Positions 48,751-58,162 of a DNA stretch of 64,000 nt are shown in pieces. The stretch comes from Nocardia brasiliensis ATCC 700358 (GTDB lineage Bacteria > Actinomycetota > Actinomycetes > Mycobacteriales > Mycobacteriaceae). The stretch lies in the NCBI RefSeq assembly GCF_000250675.2, contig NC_018681.1:6944001-7008000 (forward strand), in the 5' to 3' direction. The notes beneath the pieces were generated by a model that searched no databases, was not told where the DNA came from, and worked only from the letters and a program-made list of their open reading frames with translations. The first letter of the stretch is position 1, and every line of letters starts with the position of its first letter. Position numbers and translations under genes: made by a program.

Positions 48751-49824
48751 GTGCGTACTTCCAACACGCAGACCCGCCTCGCACGCCGCCTGTCCCGGGC
48801 CGCGCTGCTCGTCGCCGCCGTCACCACCGTCGCGGCCACCGCGGCCTGCGGCGGCACCGGCACGGACAGCGCGAGCGGCAAGACCGTCACGGTCTATTCC
48901 GCCGACGGCGTGGGCAGCTGGTACCAGAACCAGTTCGCCGAGTTCAAGAAGCAGACCGGTATCGCGGTCAATCTGGTCGAGGCCGGTTCCGGCGAGGTCG
49001 TCAACCGGGTCGACAAAGAGCAGGCCAACCCGCAGGCCGACGTCGTCGTCACCTTGCCGCCGTTCATCCAGAAGGCGAAAGCCGCTGGGCTGCTCCAGGA
49101 CAGCGGCGTGGACACCAGCGCCGTCCCGGCCGCGGACAAGGACGCCGAGGGCAAGTACGTCACGCTGGCGAACAACTACCTGTGCTTCATCGCCAACCCC
49201 GCGGTCGACGCGAAGGCACTCACCTGGGACGACCTGCTGAAGCCGGAATTCAAAGGCAAGCTGCAGTATTCGACGCCCGGCCAGGCCGGTGACGGCACCG
49301 CGGTCCTGATCCTGTTGCAGAAGCTGCTCGGCAAGCAGGGCGCACTCGACTATCTGGCCAAGTTGCAGGCCAACAATGTCGGGCCGTCCTCGTCCACCGG
49401 CAAGCTGCAGGCCAAGGTCGACAAGGGCGAGCTGAGCATCGCCAACGGCGACGTACAGATGAACCTGACCACCATCAAGGAGAAGAGCTCGAAGTTCAGC
49501 GTGTTCTTCCCGGCCACGGCCGACGGCAAGAAGTCGACCGTCGCGGTGCCGTATGTGATGGGTCTGGCCAAGGGCGCGCCGCATCAGGCCGACGCCAAGA
49601 AGCTGATGGAGTTCCTGCTCTCGGCGCAGGCGCAGAAGTCGCTCGGCACAGACGCTTTCGCGGTACCCGCGCGGGCCGAACTGCGCGAGACCCCGGCCGC
49701 CGGTTCGGGCCCCTCGCCGAGTTCGGTGCTGCAGGGCGTCGAGCTGCTGCCGGTCGACTGGAACAAGGTGCTGACGGATCTGGACGCCGACCTCGCCGCG
49801 TACCAGAAGGCCACCGGTAGCTGA
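48751..49824 (+). CDS. ABC transporter substrate-binding lipoprotein, 2-aminoethylphosphonate type (PhnS-like)
   Basis: 357 residues. The N-terminus is a lipoprotein signal: RRLSRAALLVAAVTTVAATAAC with lipobox TAAC and Cys at about residue 33. The mature part is a class of iron/AEP-type periplasmic-binding fold: KTVTVYSADGVGSWYQNQFAEF, NPQADVVVTLPPFIQKAKAAGL, and VPYVMGLAKGAPHQADAKKLMEFLLS. It would capture a phosphonate and pass it to the permeases encoded just downstream. It starts 63 bp after the phosphonatase-like gene, in the same operon. Confidence 0.88.
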   Translation: MRTSNTQTRLARRLSRAALLVAAVTTVAATAACGGTGTDSASGKTVTVYSADGVGSWYQNQFAEFKKQTGIAVNLVEAGSGEVVNRVDKEQANPQADVVVTLPPFIQKAKAAGLLQDSGVDTSAVPAADKDAEGKYVTLANNYLCFIANPAVDAKALTWDDLLKPEFKGKLQYSTPGQAGDGTAVLILLQKLLGKQGALDYLAKLQANNVGPSSSTGKLQAKVDKGELSIANGDVQMNLTTIKEKSSKFSVFFPATADGKKSTVAVPYVMGLAKGAPHQADAKKLMEFLLSAQAQKSLGTDAFAVPARAELRETPAAGSGPSPSSVLQGVELLPVDWNKVLTDLDADLAAYQKATGS

Positions 49825-49852
49825 AACGCGTTAGCGCACAAGGGAGTCGATC

Positions 49853-51028
49853 ATGTCCACCGGTGACGCGCGGACCAAGTCATCTACCTCTGCCCCGACC
49901 GGGACGCGGGACGTCGCCGAGCCGGCGATCGTGTTCGATCGGGTCGGCGTCAGCTATCGCAGCGGCCGCAAGACCACGGTCGCGCTGGCCGATTTCACCC
50001 TGCGTGTCGCCGCGGGGGAAACCGTCGCCCTGCTGGGACCGAGCGGTTCCGGTAAGTCGACGGCGCTCAAAGCCCTGGCCGGATTCGTCCGGCCGAGCTC
50101 GGGCGCGGTCCGGCTGGCCGGTCGCGACGTCACCGAACTCTCCCCGGCCAAGCGCGGGATCGGCGTCGTCGTGCAGTCGTACGCGCTGTTCCCGCATATG
50201 ACCGTGCACGGCAATGTGGCCTTCGGGCTGAAGGCACAGCGCGTGCCGCGCAAGGAGATCGGCGCGCGGGTGACCGAGGCGCTGGACATGGTCGGCATGG
50301 GGGCCTACGCGAAGCGACTGCCCCGCGAACTGTCCGGCGGGCAGCAGCAGCGGGTGGCGATCGCCAGGGCGCTGGCCATCCGGCCCAAGGTGTTGCTGCT
50401 CGACGAACCGCTCGCCGCGCTCGACGCCCAGCTGCGCCAATCCATGCTCGGCGAATTACAGCAGTTGCGGGCCGCGCTGCCGGACACGGCCATGCTGTAT
50501 GTGACCCACGACCAGACCGAGGCGCTCGCCTTGGCCGATCGCATCGCCGTCATGCGCGATGCCCGCCTGGTCGACATCGACACCGCCGAAAACCTCTGGC
50601 GTCGCCCGCCTTCCGATTTCACCGCCGCCTTCCTCGGTGGGGCGAACCTGCTGTCCTGCACCGTGAACCGGGTGTCCGGCGGCGCGGCCCTGGTCACCGT
50701 CGGTACCCGGACGCTGCGGGCGGAAGCGCCCACACCGGTTGTCGGTCAAGAGAATTGGGCCCCGGACTCGCCCGCGCTGCTGTGTGTGCGCCCGCACACC
50801 ATCCGGATCGGCGCCACCGCCGACCGAGACGCGCTGCGTGGCACGGTGACCACCGCGGTGTGGCGTGGTGCCTCGACCCGCTTGCAGCTCAGCATCGACG
50901 GGCTGGCCGACGAGGTCACCGCCGATGTTCCCGGCCACGTAGAGACGGCGGTCGGCGCGGTCGTCGGGGTCCGCTTCCCTGACCCTGCCGGTGTCCTCAT
51001 CCCCCGTACGGTCGGGGCGAGCGGGTGA
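49853..51028 (+). CDS. ABC transporter ATPase of the phosphonate importer (PhnT-like)
   Basis: 391 residues. Walker A LLGPSGSGKSTALKALAG, Q-loop VVVQSYALFPHMTV, signature LSGGQQQRVAIARALA, Walker B VLLLDEPLAALDAQLR and the switch histidine in LYVTHDQTEALALADRI are complete. The C-terminal ~130 residues are a TOBE regulatory domain. The last codons overlap the next gene by 4 bases (GTGA), so the permease is translated by coupling. It powers uptake of the phosphonate bound by the lipoprotein at 48751-49824. Confidence 0.93.
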   Translation: MSTGDARTKSSTSAPTGTRDVAEPAIVFDRVGVSYRSGRKTTVALADFTLRVAAGETVALLGPSGSGKSTALKALAGFVRPSSGAVRLAGRDVTELSPAKRGIGVVVQSYALFPHMTVHGNVAFGLKAQRVPRKEIGARVTEALDMVGMGAYAKRLPRELSGGQQQRVAIARALAIRPKVLLLDEPLAALDAQLRQSMLGELQQLRAALPDTAMLYVTHDQTEALALADRIAVMRDARLVDIDTAENLWRRPPSDFTAAFLGGANLLSCTVNRVSGGAALVTVGTRTLRAEAPTPVVGQENWAPDSPALLCVRPHTIRIGATADRDALRGTVTTAVWRGASTRLQLSIDGLADEVTADVPGHVETAVGAVVGVRFPDPAGVLIPRTVGASG

Positions 51029-51924
51029 GCACGCCGGTCCTGCTCGAGCCGATCGCCGAGCCGAGCCCGCAACGCCCTGCGCGGCAAGGTAACTGGAAAC
51101 CGGTGCTGTGGAGCCTGCCGCCGCTGCTGGTGGTGCTGGGCATCGCGGTGTACCCGATCGTCCGGGTGCTCGCCGAATCGACCGTGACGCCGTCCGGCCG
51201 GGGCACCGCGGTGTGGTCGGACGTGCTCGGCTCCGAATCGTTCCGGAACGCGTTGTGGCGCACGGTGTCCATCGCGGCCCTGTCCACCGCCGGGTGCCTG
51301 GTGCTCGGCACCTTCCTGGCCATCGTGCTCGCCTTCGTGCCGTTCCCCGGTGCACAGGTGGTGGGCCGGCTCATCGATACGGTGCTGACGCTGCCGTCGT
51401 TCCTGATCACGCTGGCGTTCACGTTCCTCTACGGTACCGCGGGCGCGGTGAACGCGCTGATCGCCGAGCTGACCGGCGGTACCGAGCCGGCACTGGATTT
51501 CCTCACCACCCCGCTCGGCGTAATCCTCGCCGAGATCACGTTTTTCACGCCGTTCGTGGTGCGGCCGCTGCTGGCCGCGTTCGCGCAGTTGCCGCGGGAA
51601 CAACTCGATGTCGCGGCGAGCCTGGGCGCTTCGCCGTGGCGCGTCCTGCGTCAGGTGGTGCTCCCGGAGGCCTGGCCCGCGCTGGCGGCAGGCGGCAGCC
51701 TGGTTCTGCTGTTGACGCTCAACGAGTTCGGCATCGTGCTGTTCACCGGCGCGAAGGGCGTGCTGACGCTGCCCGCGCTGATCTACACCCGCGGCATCGT
51801 CACGTTCGACCTGCCCGGCGCCGCGGTCCTCGCCTCGGTGCAGGTGCTGTTGTCGCTCACGCTCTACATCGGCTACCGGCTCGTGTTCGCCCGGTTCACC
51901 GGTGCCGCCGCGAAGAAGGACTGA
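51025..51924 (+). CDS. ABC transporter permease 1 of the phosphonate importer (PhnU-like)
   Basis: 299 residues with six membrane segments (LWSLPPLLVVLGIAVYPIVRV; WRTVSIAALSTAGCLVLGTF; LTLPSFLITLAFTFLYGTAG; EITFFTPFVVRPLL; AAGGSLVLLLTLNEFGIVLF; ASVQVLLSLTLYIGYRLVF). The EAA loop DVAASLGASPWRVLRQVVLPEAWPA binds the ATPase. GTG start overlaps the ATPase stop. Forms the channel with the second permease. Confidence 0.9.
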   Translation: MSTPVLLEPIAEPSPQRPARQGNWKPVLWSLPPLLVVLGIAVYPIVRVLAESTVTPSGRGTAVWSDVLGSESFRNALWRTVSIAALSTAGCLVLGTFLAIVLAFVPFPGAQVVGRLIDTVLTLPSFLITLAFTFLYGTAGAVNALIAELTGGTEPALDFLTTPLGVILAEITFFTPFVVRPLLAAFAQLPREQLDVAASLGASPWRVLRQVVLPEAWPALAAGGSLVLLLTLNEFGIVLFTGAKGVLTLPALIYTRGIVTFDLPGAAVLASVQVLLSLTLYIGYRLVFARFTGAAAKKD

Positions 51925-51927
51925 ATC

Positions 51928-52725
51928 ATGCTGGTGTGGACGAAAAAGGGCAGAGCCGTCGTGCTCGCGGCGTTCGCGCTCGTCGTGCTCGTGGTGTTCC
52001 TCGCCCCGATCGCGACGGTGGCGGCGGCCGCGCTGGCGGGCAGCTGGACCGGCCCGCTGCCGTCGGATCTCGGCTTCGCCAACTTCGGGCGGGCGCTGTC
52101 CGGCGAGCAGGCGGCCAGTCTCTCGGTGAGTTTGCAGACGGCGCTGCTGGCCGGCGCCGTCTCGCTGGTGCTCGGCACGTGGGCGGCGCTGGCGGCGCGC
52201 GAGGCGCCCGGCTGGTGGCGGCGCTGCACCGATGCCGTATTCCACCTGCCGGTCGCGGTCCCGTCGGTCGCCATCGGCCTCGGCGTGCTGATCGCGTTCA
52301 ACAAGCGGCCCGTCCTGCTCGGCGGCACGAAATGGATTGTCATCCTGGCGCATTCGGTGCTGGTGCTGGCGTACGCGTTCAGTGCCGTGTCGGCCGCGCT
52401 GGACCGGATCGACCCCGGCTACCGGCAAGCCGCCGAATCGCTGGGCGCGGGACCGGCCAGGGTCCTGTTCCAGGTGACGTTGCCCTTGCTGCTGCCCGCC
52501 CTCGGCGCGGCCGCGGGTCTGGCCGTCGCACTGTCGATGGGCGAGCTCGGCGCCACCATCATGGTGTATCCGGCCACCTGGAAGACGCTGCCGGTCAGCA
52601 TCTTCGCGCAGACCGATCGCGGCGAGGTCTTCGACGCCGCGGCGAGCACCACCCTGCTCGTGCTGACCACCCTGGTGGCGCTGATCCTGCTCGGACGGAT
52701 CCGCAGCCGCGCCACCCTGCGCTGA
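51928..52725 (+). CDS. ABC transporter permease 2 of the phosphonate importer (PhnV-like)
   Basis: 265 residues with six membrane segments, starting RAVVLAAFALVVLVVFLAPI. The EAA loop is RQAAESLGAGPARVLFQVTLPLLLPALG. Starts 3 bp after permease 1. Together with the lipoprotein, ATPase and permease 1 it completes an importer. It is the last gene of the regulon; the next gene has its own promoter. Confidence 0.9.
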   Translation: MLVWTKKGRAVVLAAFALVVLVVFLAPIATVAAAALAGSWTGPLPSDLGFANFGRALSGEQAASLSVSLQTALLAGAVSLVLGTWAALAAREAPGWWRRCTDAVFHLPVAVPSVAIGLGVLIAFNKRPVLLGGTKWIVILAHSVLVLAYAFSAVSAALDRIDPGYRQAAESLGAGPARVLFQVTLPLLLPALGAAAGLAVALSMGELGATIMVYPATWKTLPVSIFAQTDRGEVFDAAASTTLLVLTTLVALILLGRIRSRATLR

Positions 52726-52766
52726 CCCAGCCCGCGTTGGTCCCGGCCGGTGCGCGCCGGCCGACC

Positions 52767-52772
52767 TAATAT
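52767..52772 (+). promoter_or_regulatory. -10 element of a leaderless gene
   Basis: TAATAT ends 7 bases before the GTG at 52779, so transcription should begin on the start codon. It shows that the DUF4126 gene is not simply the tail of the phosphonate operon. Confidence 0.5.
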
Positions 52773-52778
52773 GGCGAG

Positions 52779-53375
52779 GTGACCGCTTTTCCGTTGATCT
52801 TCACCGCGGGCTGGGCGAGCGGGGTGAACGCGTACGCCGTCGTCCTGCTGCTCGGTCTCTTCGGGCGCACCGGCCTCGCCGATTCGGTGCCCGCGGCGCT
52901 GCAGCGGACCGATGTGCTGATCGCCGCCGCGGTGCTGTTCCTGATCGAAGCGGTGGCGGACAAGATCCCATACCTGGACTCGTTCTGGGACGCGTTGCAC
53001 ACCGTGGTGCGGCCGCTCTCGGGCGCGGTGGTGGCGGCTTTGATTGCGGGACAGGACGGTTCGCTGCCGGAGCTGGCGGCCGGCGCGGTCGGTGGCTTCA
53101 GCGCGCTGGCCAGTCATCTGGTCAAGGCGGGCACGCGGATGGCGATCAACACTTCGCCGGAGCCGGTCAGCAATGTCGTGGCGAGCACGGCGGAGGACAC
53201 CGCGGTCGCCGGGATCGTGACGCTGGCGATCTTCCATCCGATCCCGGCGGCCATCATCGCGGGCGTGCTGCTCGTGCTCGGTGTGGTCCTGGTGGCCTTC
53301 CTCGCCACCCGCATCCGCCGCTATCTGCGGCGCCGCCGGGAGCGCAGAGCGGCGCGGCACGCGCCCGCGGTCTGA
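52779..53375 (+). CDS. DUF4126 family membrane protein
   Basis: 198 residues with about five hydrophobic stretches (LIFTAGWASGVNAYAVVLLLGLFG; VLIAAAVLFLIEAVADKI; PLSGAVVAALIAG; AGIVTLAIFHPIPAAIIAGVLLVLGVVLVAFLA) and a basic cytoplasmic tail (RRYLRRRRERRAARH). It matches the DUF4126 pattern (small GxGxNAY start, VADKIPYLDSFWD). The function is unknown. It has its own leaderless promoter and lies between the phosphonate genes and a large repeat protein. Confidence 0.8.
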   Translation: MTAFPLIFTAGWASGVNAYAVVLLLGLFGRTGLADSVPAALQRTDVLIAAAVLFLIEAVADKIPYLDSFWDALHTVVRPLSGAVVAALIAGQDGSLPELAAGAVGGFSALASHLVKAGTRMAINTSPEPVSNVVASTAEDTAVAGIVTLAIFHPIPAAIIAGVLLVLGVVLVAFLATRIRRYLRRRRERRAARHAPAV

Positions 53376-53434
53376 TTCCCCGCGCACCTCGTCAGCTCCC
53401 ACCCAGCGGTATCCGAAAGGCGGGCCGTCGAACC

Positions 53435-56400
53435 ATGGCAGCACCGGCGACAAAACTCCTGAAGGACCTCGAACCGCTGGCCGCGCCGCAGCGCAGGCGC
53501 GCGGTCGCCGGCACGGCTCTGCGCCTGACCGGGACACCCGAACTCGGCGCGCTGCTCGACGACCTCGGGGCGCGTGGCCACTACGAGCGCGTCATCGCCA
53601 TCCAACTGGCCACGATCGCCGCCGACCGCGCCCACCTGCTCGCTCAACTCGATTCCGCGGAAGCGGAATTCGGGTGCCGCGCGCTCGCCGGGCTGGTGCG
53701 CATCGCCGTCGCCCCGGCGGAACTGGTCGCGCGCGTACCGCGGTTGCCGCAACGCGTCCGGCGCACGCTGTATCGCGCGATCGGGCGTCGTTCGGCAGGC
53801 CCGGAACTGGCCGATGCGTTACTGCCCGAGATCAGAACGCATTTCGGCGATGCGGAGGCGGCGCACCTCCTGCCGTACTGCTCCCCGGCGGTGGTCGCCG
53901 AGCACCTGCCACGACTCGACTACGCCACGCCGAATTGGCGCACGCTGCACCGCAATCACTCCGATCTCGTGCTCGGCCATTTGGAGGGCCTCGCCGCGCT
54001 GGCCGGTGAAGCGGAGTGGCCACACCTGTGGCCGTGGATCGCCGCGGGCGCCGACACCTGCGCACTGCGCCACCCGGACCGGCTGATCGCCCTCGCCGCC
54101 CGCGCGGTCCGGTATGTGCCGCTCTCCGGACTCGGCGGCACCGTCGGCGCACTGGCCAGGCACGACGTGGACACGGTCGCCGCCTTGATCCTGCATCCGA
54201 GTGGGCGCGGCACCGGCCTGGCCGGACGGGCACTGTTCACCGCGTTACGCGAACTACCGGACGACCGGCTGATCGCCTTGTGCACCGCCTACCCCGACCA
54301 TCAGCGCCGGGCTTTCCTGCGCACGCTGGCACCGGCGCGGCGGGCCGCGGTGATCCAGGTGTTCATCCCGCCCGGCACCGATCCCGCGCGGGTCGATCTC
54401 GACGCGCTGGACCAGGTGCCCCGAGACGAGCGGACGGGACTCGCCCGGCTGCTGCTCGCCAAGCACGGCGGCACCGAGGTTCGAGCCGTCCGCGAGCGCT
54501 TGATCGCCCGCCTGCCGTGGGACGAGGCCGAACCCGCACTACGCGAGAGCATTCGCCGACCGGCGGCCGAGGAGCGCGCGCAGGCCTATCCGCTGCTGGT
54601 GACCGCCGCGATCGGCAGCCGCGATCCCGAAGCGGTCGGCGCGCTGCTCGACCTGCTGCGCCGGCTGCGCAACGAACAGGACCCGGTGCGGCGCAGCGCG
54701 TTACAGGCGATCGGCCGGATCCCGCCCACACTGCTGCGCAGCGCCCACCTGCCCGCACTGGAAATGCTGACCTTCGATGCCGTGCAGGCGCGGGACCGGT
54801 CGTCCGCGACCATCGACGCAGTCGGCCGGATCGCCCGTACGCTGCTGGTGCACGGGGCCCGCACTGGTGAAGCCGCCTTCACGGATGCGGCCTTGCGCAT
54901 CATTGAAATCCTTGCTGCGCAAGAGAGTTCGGTGCCGCTATGGCAGCTGCACCGGGACCTGCCGCACGGCGCGGAGCACCGCCTGTTCGACACCCTGCGC
55001 CCCCGGCTCGACAGCGCCGCCGCCCGCGACGAGTGGGATCTGACGCTGCGCCTCGCCCAGGGCCTCGACCGGCGCGCCTGGCAGGTCCCGGCGTTGCAGC
55101 AGTTGCTCTTACGCGCCTGCGGAGCGCGCGACGACCACGTCATCCGAACCGCCGTCGATCTGGTGCTGGCGAACCCGGCCACCCGCGACGAGCACCTGGC
55201 CGTTCTGCTGCATCGAGACCGGTCCCTCATCGCGCTGCCCCGGGTGCGGCAGTTGATCGCGACGCGCCGCACCGATCTGCTCGGCCTGGTCCTCGCCGGA
55301 GCGAACCCGGGTCGCTTCAGTTCGCCCAAAGTGCGGATGGTGCCGGACTTCTCGACCGGATTCGGCGGATGGACGCCGCGACAGGTCGAGCTGTATGCCC
55401 GAGCGCTCACCGCGCTGGTGCGGTCGAAGCAGACCGCACCGTGGGAGAAAGCCTGGGCGATACAGCGTCTGGGCCGCCTGCCCGAGAGCGTCGCCCGCCT
55501 GCGCGGCTATTCGGAAGACCCGGAACTCACGGTGGCCGAGGCCGCGCTCACCGCCCTCGGCCGCAGCGAAGAGGCGGCGGCCGCCGTCGACGTACTCGGC
55601 CGCTACGTGTCCGGCGACCGCGCCCGGGTCGCGGTGAGCGGCATGGCTTCCCGCGCCAGGAGCATCGCCCCCGACCAGCTCGCGGGCGCATTGCGACCGC
55701 TGCTGGACGCCCCCAAGATCACCTCCGTGAAAGAGGGGGTGCGCCTGCTGGCGGCGTTGCACGCGCCGGAAGCAATGGCCACGCTTCGAGCGCTCTGGGA
55801 TCGCCCGGACCAGCACCGAGATGTGCGGCGTGCCATCGTCTTCGGCTGCCGTTGGCTGCTGCGGCACGACGAGGCCTGGCAGATCCTCGACGCGGCCGTC
55901 CGCCTGCCCGAGGTGGCGAGCGAGGTGCTGACACTCGCCCCTGGCGAGCTTCCGGTCGCGCAGCGGCATCGCATGGCCGAACTCGTCCACACGGTGGCCG
56001 CCGACCCGGATACCGCGCTCGCCGGCACGGCGTTGCGGGTGCTGGGTACCTGGCACCGCTGGGCGCCCGCCGAAACCGGCGACCTCTTGGTGCGCAGGCT
56101 GACCGACCTCGGCGAGGTCGGGTTGTGGCGGCAGGTGGTGCCCGTGCTCGTGCACGGCGGTTTCCACGCACGCGTCCCGGCGGCCGTCGATCGGCTGCTC
56201 GCCTCGGCGGACCTCGTGCTGGTCGATCGTGATCTGCCTGCCCGCCAGCGACTCTCGACCTTGCTCGACGCGCTGGCCGTCGCTGCCGAAAGCTCCGAGC
56301 AGGCGCGTACGATCGCCGCGACGGTCGCCGCACGGCTCGCGCACGAACCCGGCTGGCACCGTGCGGCCATCGATCTGCGGCTCACCCGGATCCAGTGGGC

Positions 56401-56722
56401 CGAAGCGGATGCCGGAGTGCTGGCCATCCGGCAGGCATGTGCGCACGCGCACGGCGCACTGCTGACCTACCCGGCACAACGGCTGCGGTCCCGGCTGGCG
56501 GCCACTCCGAATGTCGTTGACGCGGACACTATGGCAGCGGTGGTACGGACAGTGGCCGCCGACTCCACGGCCGCGGCCCTGTGTGCGCTGACGTTGATCT
56601 CGCAGTGCGGCAAGCACTTCGGGTGGAGCGCGGACTGGACCGAACTACTCGCCCGAATGCGGACGCACGAGCAGGAGGATGTGCGGTTCGCGGCACACGA
56701 GGTCTTCACCGTTGCGGAGTGA
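53435..56722 (+). CDS. Large alpha-helical (HEAT/ARM-like) repeat protein of unknown function
   Basis: 1095 residues, all alpha-helical by composition, without signal peptide or membrane segment. Regular 35-50-residue helical units with Arg/Leu/Ala-rich pairs are seen (for example VGALLDLLRRLRNEQDPVRRSALQAIGRIPP, EAALTALGRSEEAAAAVDVLGRYVSGDRARVAVSGMASR, PEAMATLRALWDRPDQHRDVRRAIVFGCRWLL), typical of HEAT-like scaffolds. No enzymatic domain was recognised. Such proteins usually hold partners together. ATG at 53435 with GAAAGGCGGG upstream. The codon use is that of the host genome, so it is not recently acquired. It stands alone, 60 bp behind the DUF4126 gene. Confidence 0.7.
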   Translation: MAAPATKLLKDLEPLAAPQRRRAVAGTALRLTGTPELGALLDDLGARGHYERVIAIQLATIAADRAHLLAQLDSAEAEFGCRALAGLVRIAVAPAELVARVPRLPQRVRRTLYRAIGRRSAGPELADALLPEIRTHFGDAEAAHLLPYCSPAVVAEHLPRLDYATPNWRTLHRNHSDLVLGHLEGLAALAGEAEWPHLWPWIAAGADTCALRHPDRLIALAARAVRYVPLSGLGGTVGALARHDVDTVAALILHPSGRGTGLAGRALFTALRELPDDRLIALCTAYPDHQRRAFLRTLAPARRAAVIQVFIPPGTDPARVDLDALDQVPRDERTGLARLLLAKHGGTEVRAVRERLIARLPWDEAEPALRESIRRPAAEERAQAYPLLVTAAIGSRDPEAVGALLDLLRRLRNEQDPVRRSALQAIGRIPPTLLRSAHLPALEMLTFDAVQARDRSSATIDAVGRIARTLLVHGARTGEAAFTDAALRIIEILAAQESSVPLWQLHRDLPHGAEHRLFDTLRPRLDSAAARDEWDLTLRLAQGLDRRAWQVPALQQLLLRACGARDDHVIRTAVDLVLANPATRDEHLAVLLHRDRSLIALPRVRQLIATRRTDLLGLVLAGANPGRFSSPKVRMVPDFSTGFGGWTPRQVELYARALTALVRSKQTAPWEKAWAIQRLGRLPESVARLRGYSEDPELTVAEAALTALGRSEEAAAAVDVLGRYVSGDRARVAVSGMASRARSIAPDQLAGALRPLLDAPKITSVKEGVRLLAALHAPEAMATLRALWDRPDQHRDVRRAIVFGCRWLLRHDEAWQILDAAVRLPEVASEVLTLAPGELPVAQRHRMAELVHTVAADPDTALAGTALRVLGTWHRWAPAETGDLLVRRLTDLGEVGLWRQVVPVLVHGGFHARVPAAVDRLLASADLVLVDRDLPARQRLSTLLDALAVAAESSEQARTIAATVAARLAHEPGWHRAAIDLRLTRIQWAEADAGVLAIRQACAHAHGALLTYPAQRLRSRLAATPNVVDADTMAAVVRTVAADSTAAALCALTLISQCGKHFGWSADWTELLARMRTHEQEDVRFAAHEVFTVAE

Positions 56723-56909
56723 TTGCGGAAGAGGGGTTTTCAGCGGGCGTGCCGCGCCAGTCGACCACGCGGCACGCCGGGCGAGGCGCCCCGTTGCGCC
56801 CGCCGTCACTGTGCGACAACGTGAATGCCCGGGCGAAATCACTGGTCGGATGATTGCGCCCGGCACGTCGCCTATGAGGCCGTGACGCCGTCGGGTCCGA
56901 GCGTCACTT

Positions 56910-57350
56910 TCACGAAGGCAATCGACGGCGGCCACCGGCCACGTCGGTTACCAAATCAGTGTACCCGTCAACGAGTTCGGCCAAGTGGTACCAATGTTTA
57001 TGGGTATTGTCGCTGCGCGCGCCCTCGGCGTCGATCGCTTGATTGGCGTCCACCCAACTGCGGGCCATTCGGTCCACCACCGCGCCGAGACTTTCGGTGT
57101 GCAGCGACGCGCCATTGCGATGCTGGGGTATCTCCTTGCCGATCCAATCATTGATATCGTCGACCAGTTCGCTTCTGCGGCAGTCGATTTCAATGATCAG
57201 GGCGGAGTCTCCGACCTGTCGCCGCCGGGCATGCAGCTCGGCGAGCGCATGCGCCGAACGGAGCATTTCCCGGTCCTGGAAACGGCGCCCCTGAAAGGCA
57301 CACAACAATTGCGGAGCAGTCGGCAGTACCCCCACCGTTGGCGCACTCAT
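56910..57350 (-). CDS. DUF4254 family protein
   Basis: 146 residues. Pattern LPTAPQLLCAFQGRRFQDREMLRSAHALAELHARRR, then CRRSELVDDINDWIGKEIPQ and SLGAVVDRMARSW, resembling the second protein at 62996-63466 over its whole length. DUF4254 proteins are small helical proteins frequent in Nocardia; the function is unknown. The gene is less G+C-rich than its neighbours. Single gene, ATG at 57350. Confidence 0.7.
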   Translation of the reverse strand: MSAPTVGVLPTAPQLLCAFQGRRFQDREMLRSAHALAELHARRRQVGDSALIIEIDCRRSELVDDINDWIGKEIPQHRNGASLHTESLGAVVDRMARSWVDANQAIDAEGARSDNTHKHWYHLAELVDGYTDLVTDVAGGRRRLPS

Positions 57351-57676
57351 GCCTCCACCCCGACTTCACCCGACACCAACGCGCTTTGTACCAACATAAT
57401 TGGCTCTCGATTCGGTTATCCCGGTCATCGGATCGGTTGTTCACAACTAGGCTAGCTGGATCATGCTCTTACAGATGCAAGAACGCAAGAGTGCGTCCGC
57501 ATTGCTGCACCAACTGTGTCCTACCGCCGTTTCACCGCCCATCCCCGCACTGCCCCAACAACTTAGAACCCGCAGTGGCAGCACCGGGACCAGCAATTTC
57601 ACCTAATAGACCGATCGGCCTGGCTACGATCGCGCAATCACGAGCTACCAACCGGTCCGTCTCTGAATGGACACAA

Positions 57677-57709
57677 AACGGGCTCGGAAGCCGAAGCTTT
57701 CGAGCCCGT
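57677..57709 (-). terminator. Intrinsic terminator of the secreted RNase gene
   Basis: AACGGGCTCG (57677-57686) and CGAGCCCGTT (57700-57709) form a 10-bp stem. On the minus strand it lies 27 bases after the RNase stop and is followed by GTTTTGTG, a usable T-run. The rest of the 386-bp gap 57351-57736 shows no gene. Confidence 0.8.
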
Positions 57710-57736
57710 TGGGGAATCGGTGCGGGGAACCGGCGT

Positions 57737-58162
57737 TCAGCGCATTTTGGTGAAGGTCGCGTAGTGGTCGCCGGTGTACCAGGCGGAGTGGTCGCTGCCG
57801 GTGACTATGCGCTCGGCATCGCGGTTGTGGCCCGGCTGTTTGATATTGACGTCCCACTCGCGGTACGCGATCGTCCTGCCTGCCGCATCGGTGCGGGGTA
57901 GGGTGCCGTCGCGGTTCTGCCAGGTCCCACCGCCCTTGGTGCCGGAGCCGTCGTTCGGCGGCCAGGTGCCCGCGTCGATGCGCGCGAGCGTGTCCCAGGC
58001 TCGCTGCGGCACGCTGGCGCCGACCAGCGTGATCGTATCGGCCGGCACCGGCCGTGCCGCTTGTTGCGCACCCGTCGACAACCCGAGTACCAAGGTCAGG
58101 CCCGCCACCAGCGCGGCAACGGTGAACCCGACACGCTTCGCTATCGATGCCACCCCAGTCAT
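57737..58162 (-). CDS. Secreted guanyl-specific ribonuclease, RNase Sa/N1 family
   Basis: 141 residues from ATG at 58162. Residues 1-38 are a signal peptide (KRVGFTVAALVAGLTLVLGL, then STGAQQAARP). The mature domain carries the RNase Sa catalytic set: Glu in TIAYREWDV, Arg in DAERIVTGSD and His in WYTGDHYATF. It cleaves RNA after guanosine. A barstar-type inhibitor, usual for intracellular safety, is not visible next to it, consistent with export. Followed by a clear terminator. Confidence 0.88.
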   Translation of the reverse strand: MTGVASIAKRVGFTVAALVAGLTLVLGLSTGAQQAARPVPADTITLVGASVPQRAWDTLARIDAGTWPPNDGSGTKGGGTWQNRDGTLPRTDAAGRTIAYREWDVNIKQPGHNRDAERIVTGSDHSAWYTGDHYATFTKMR

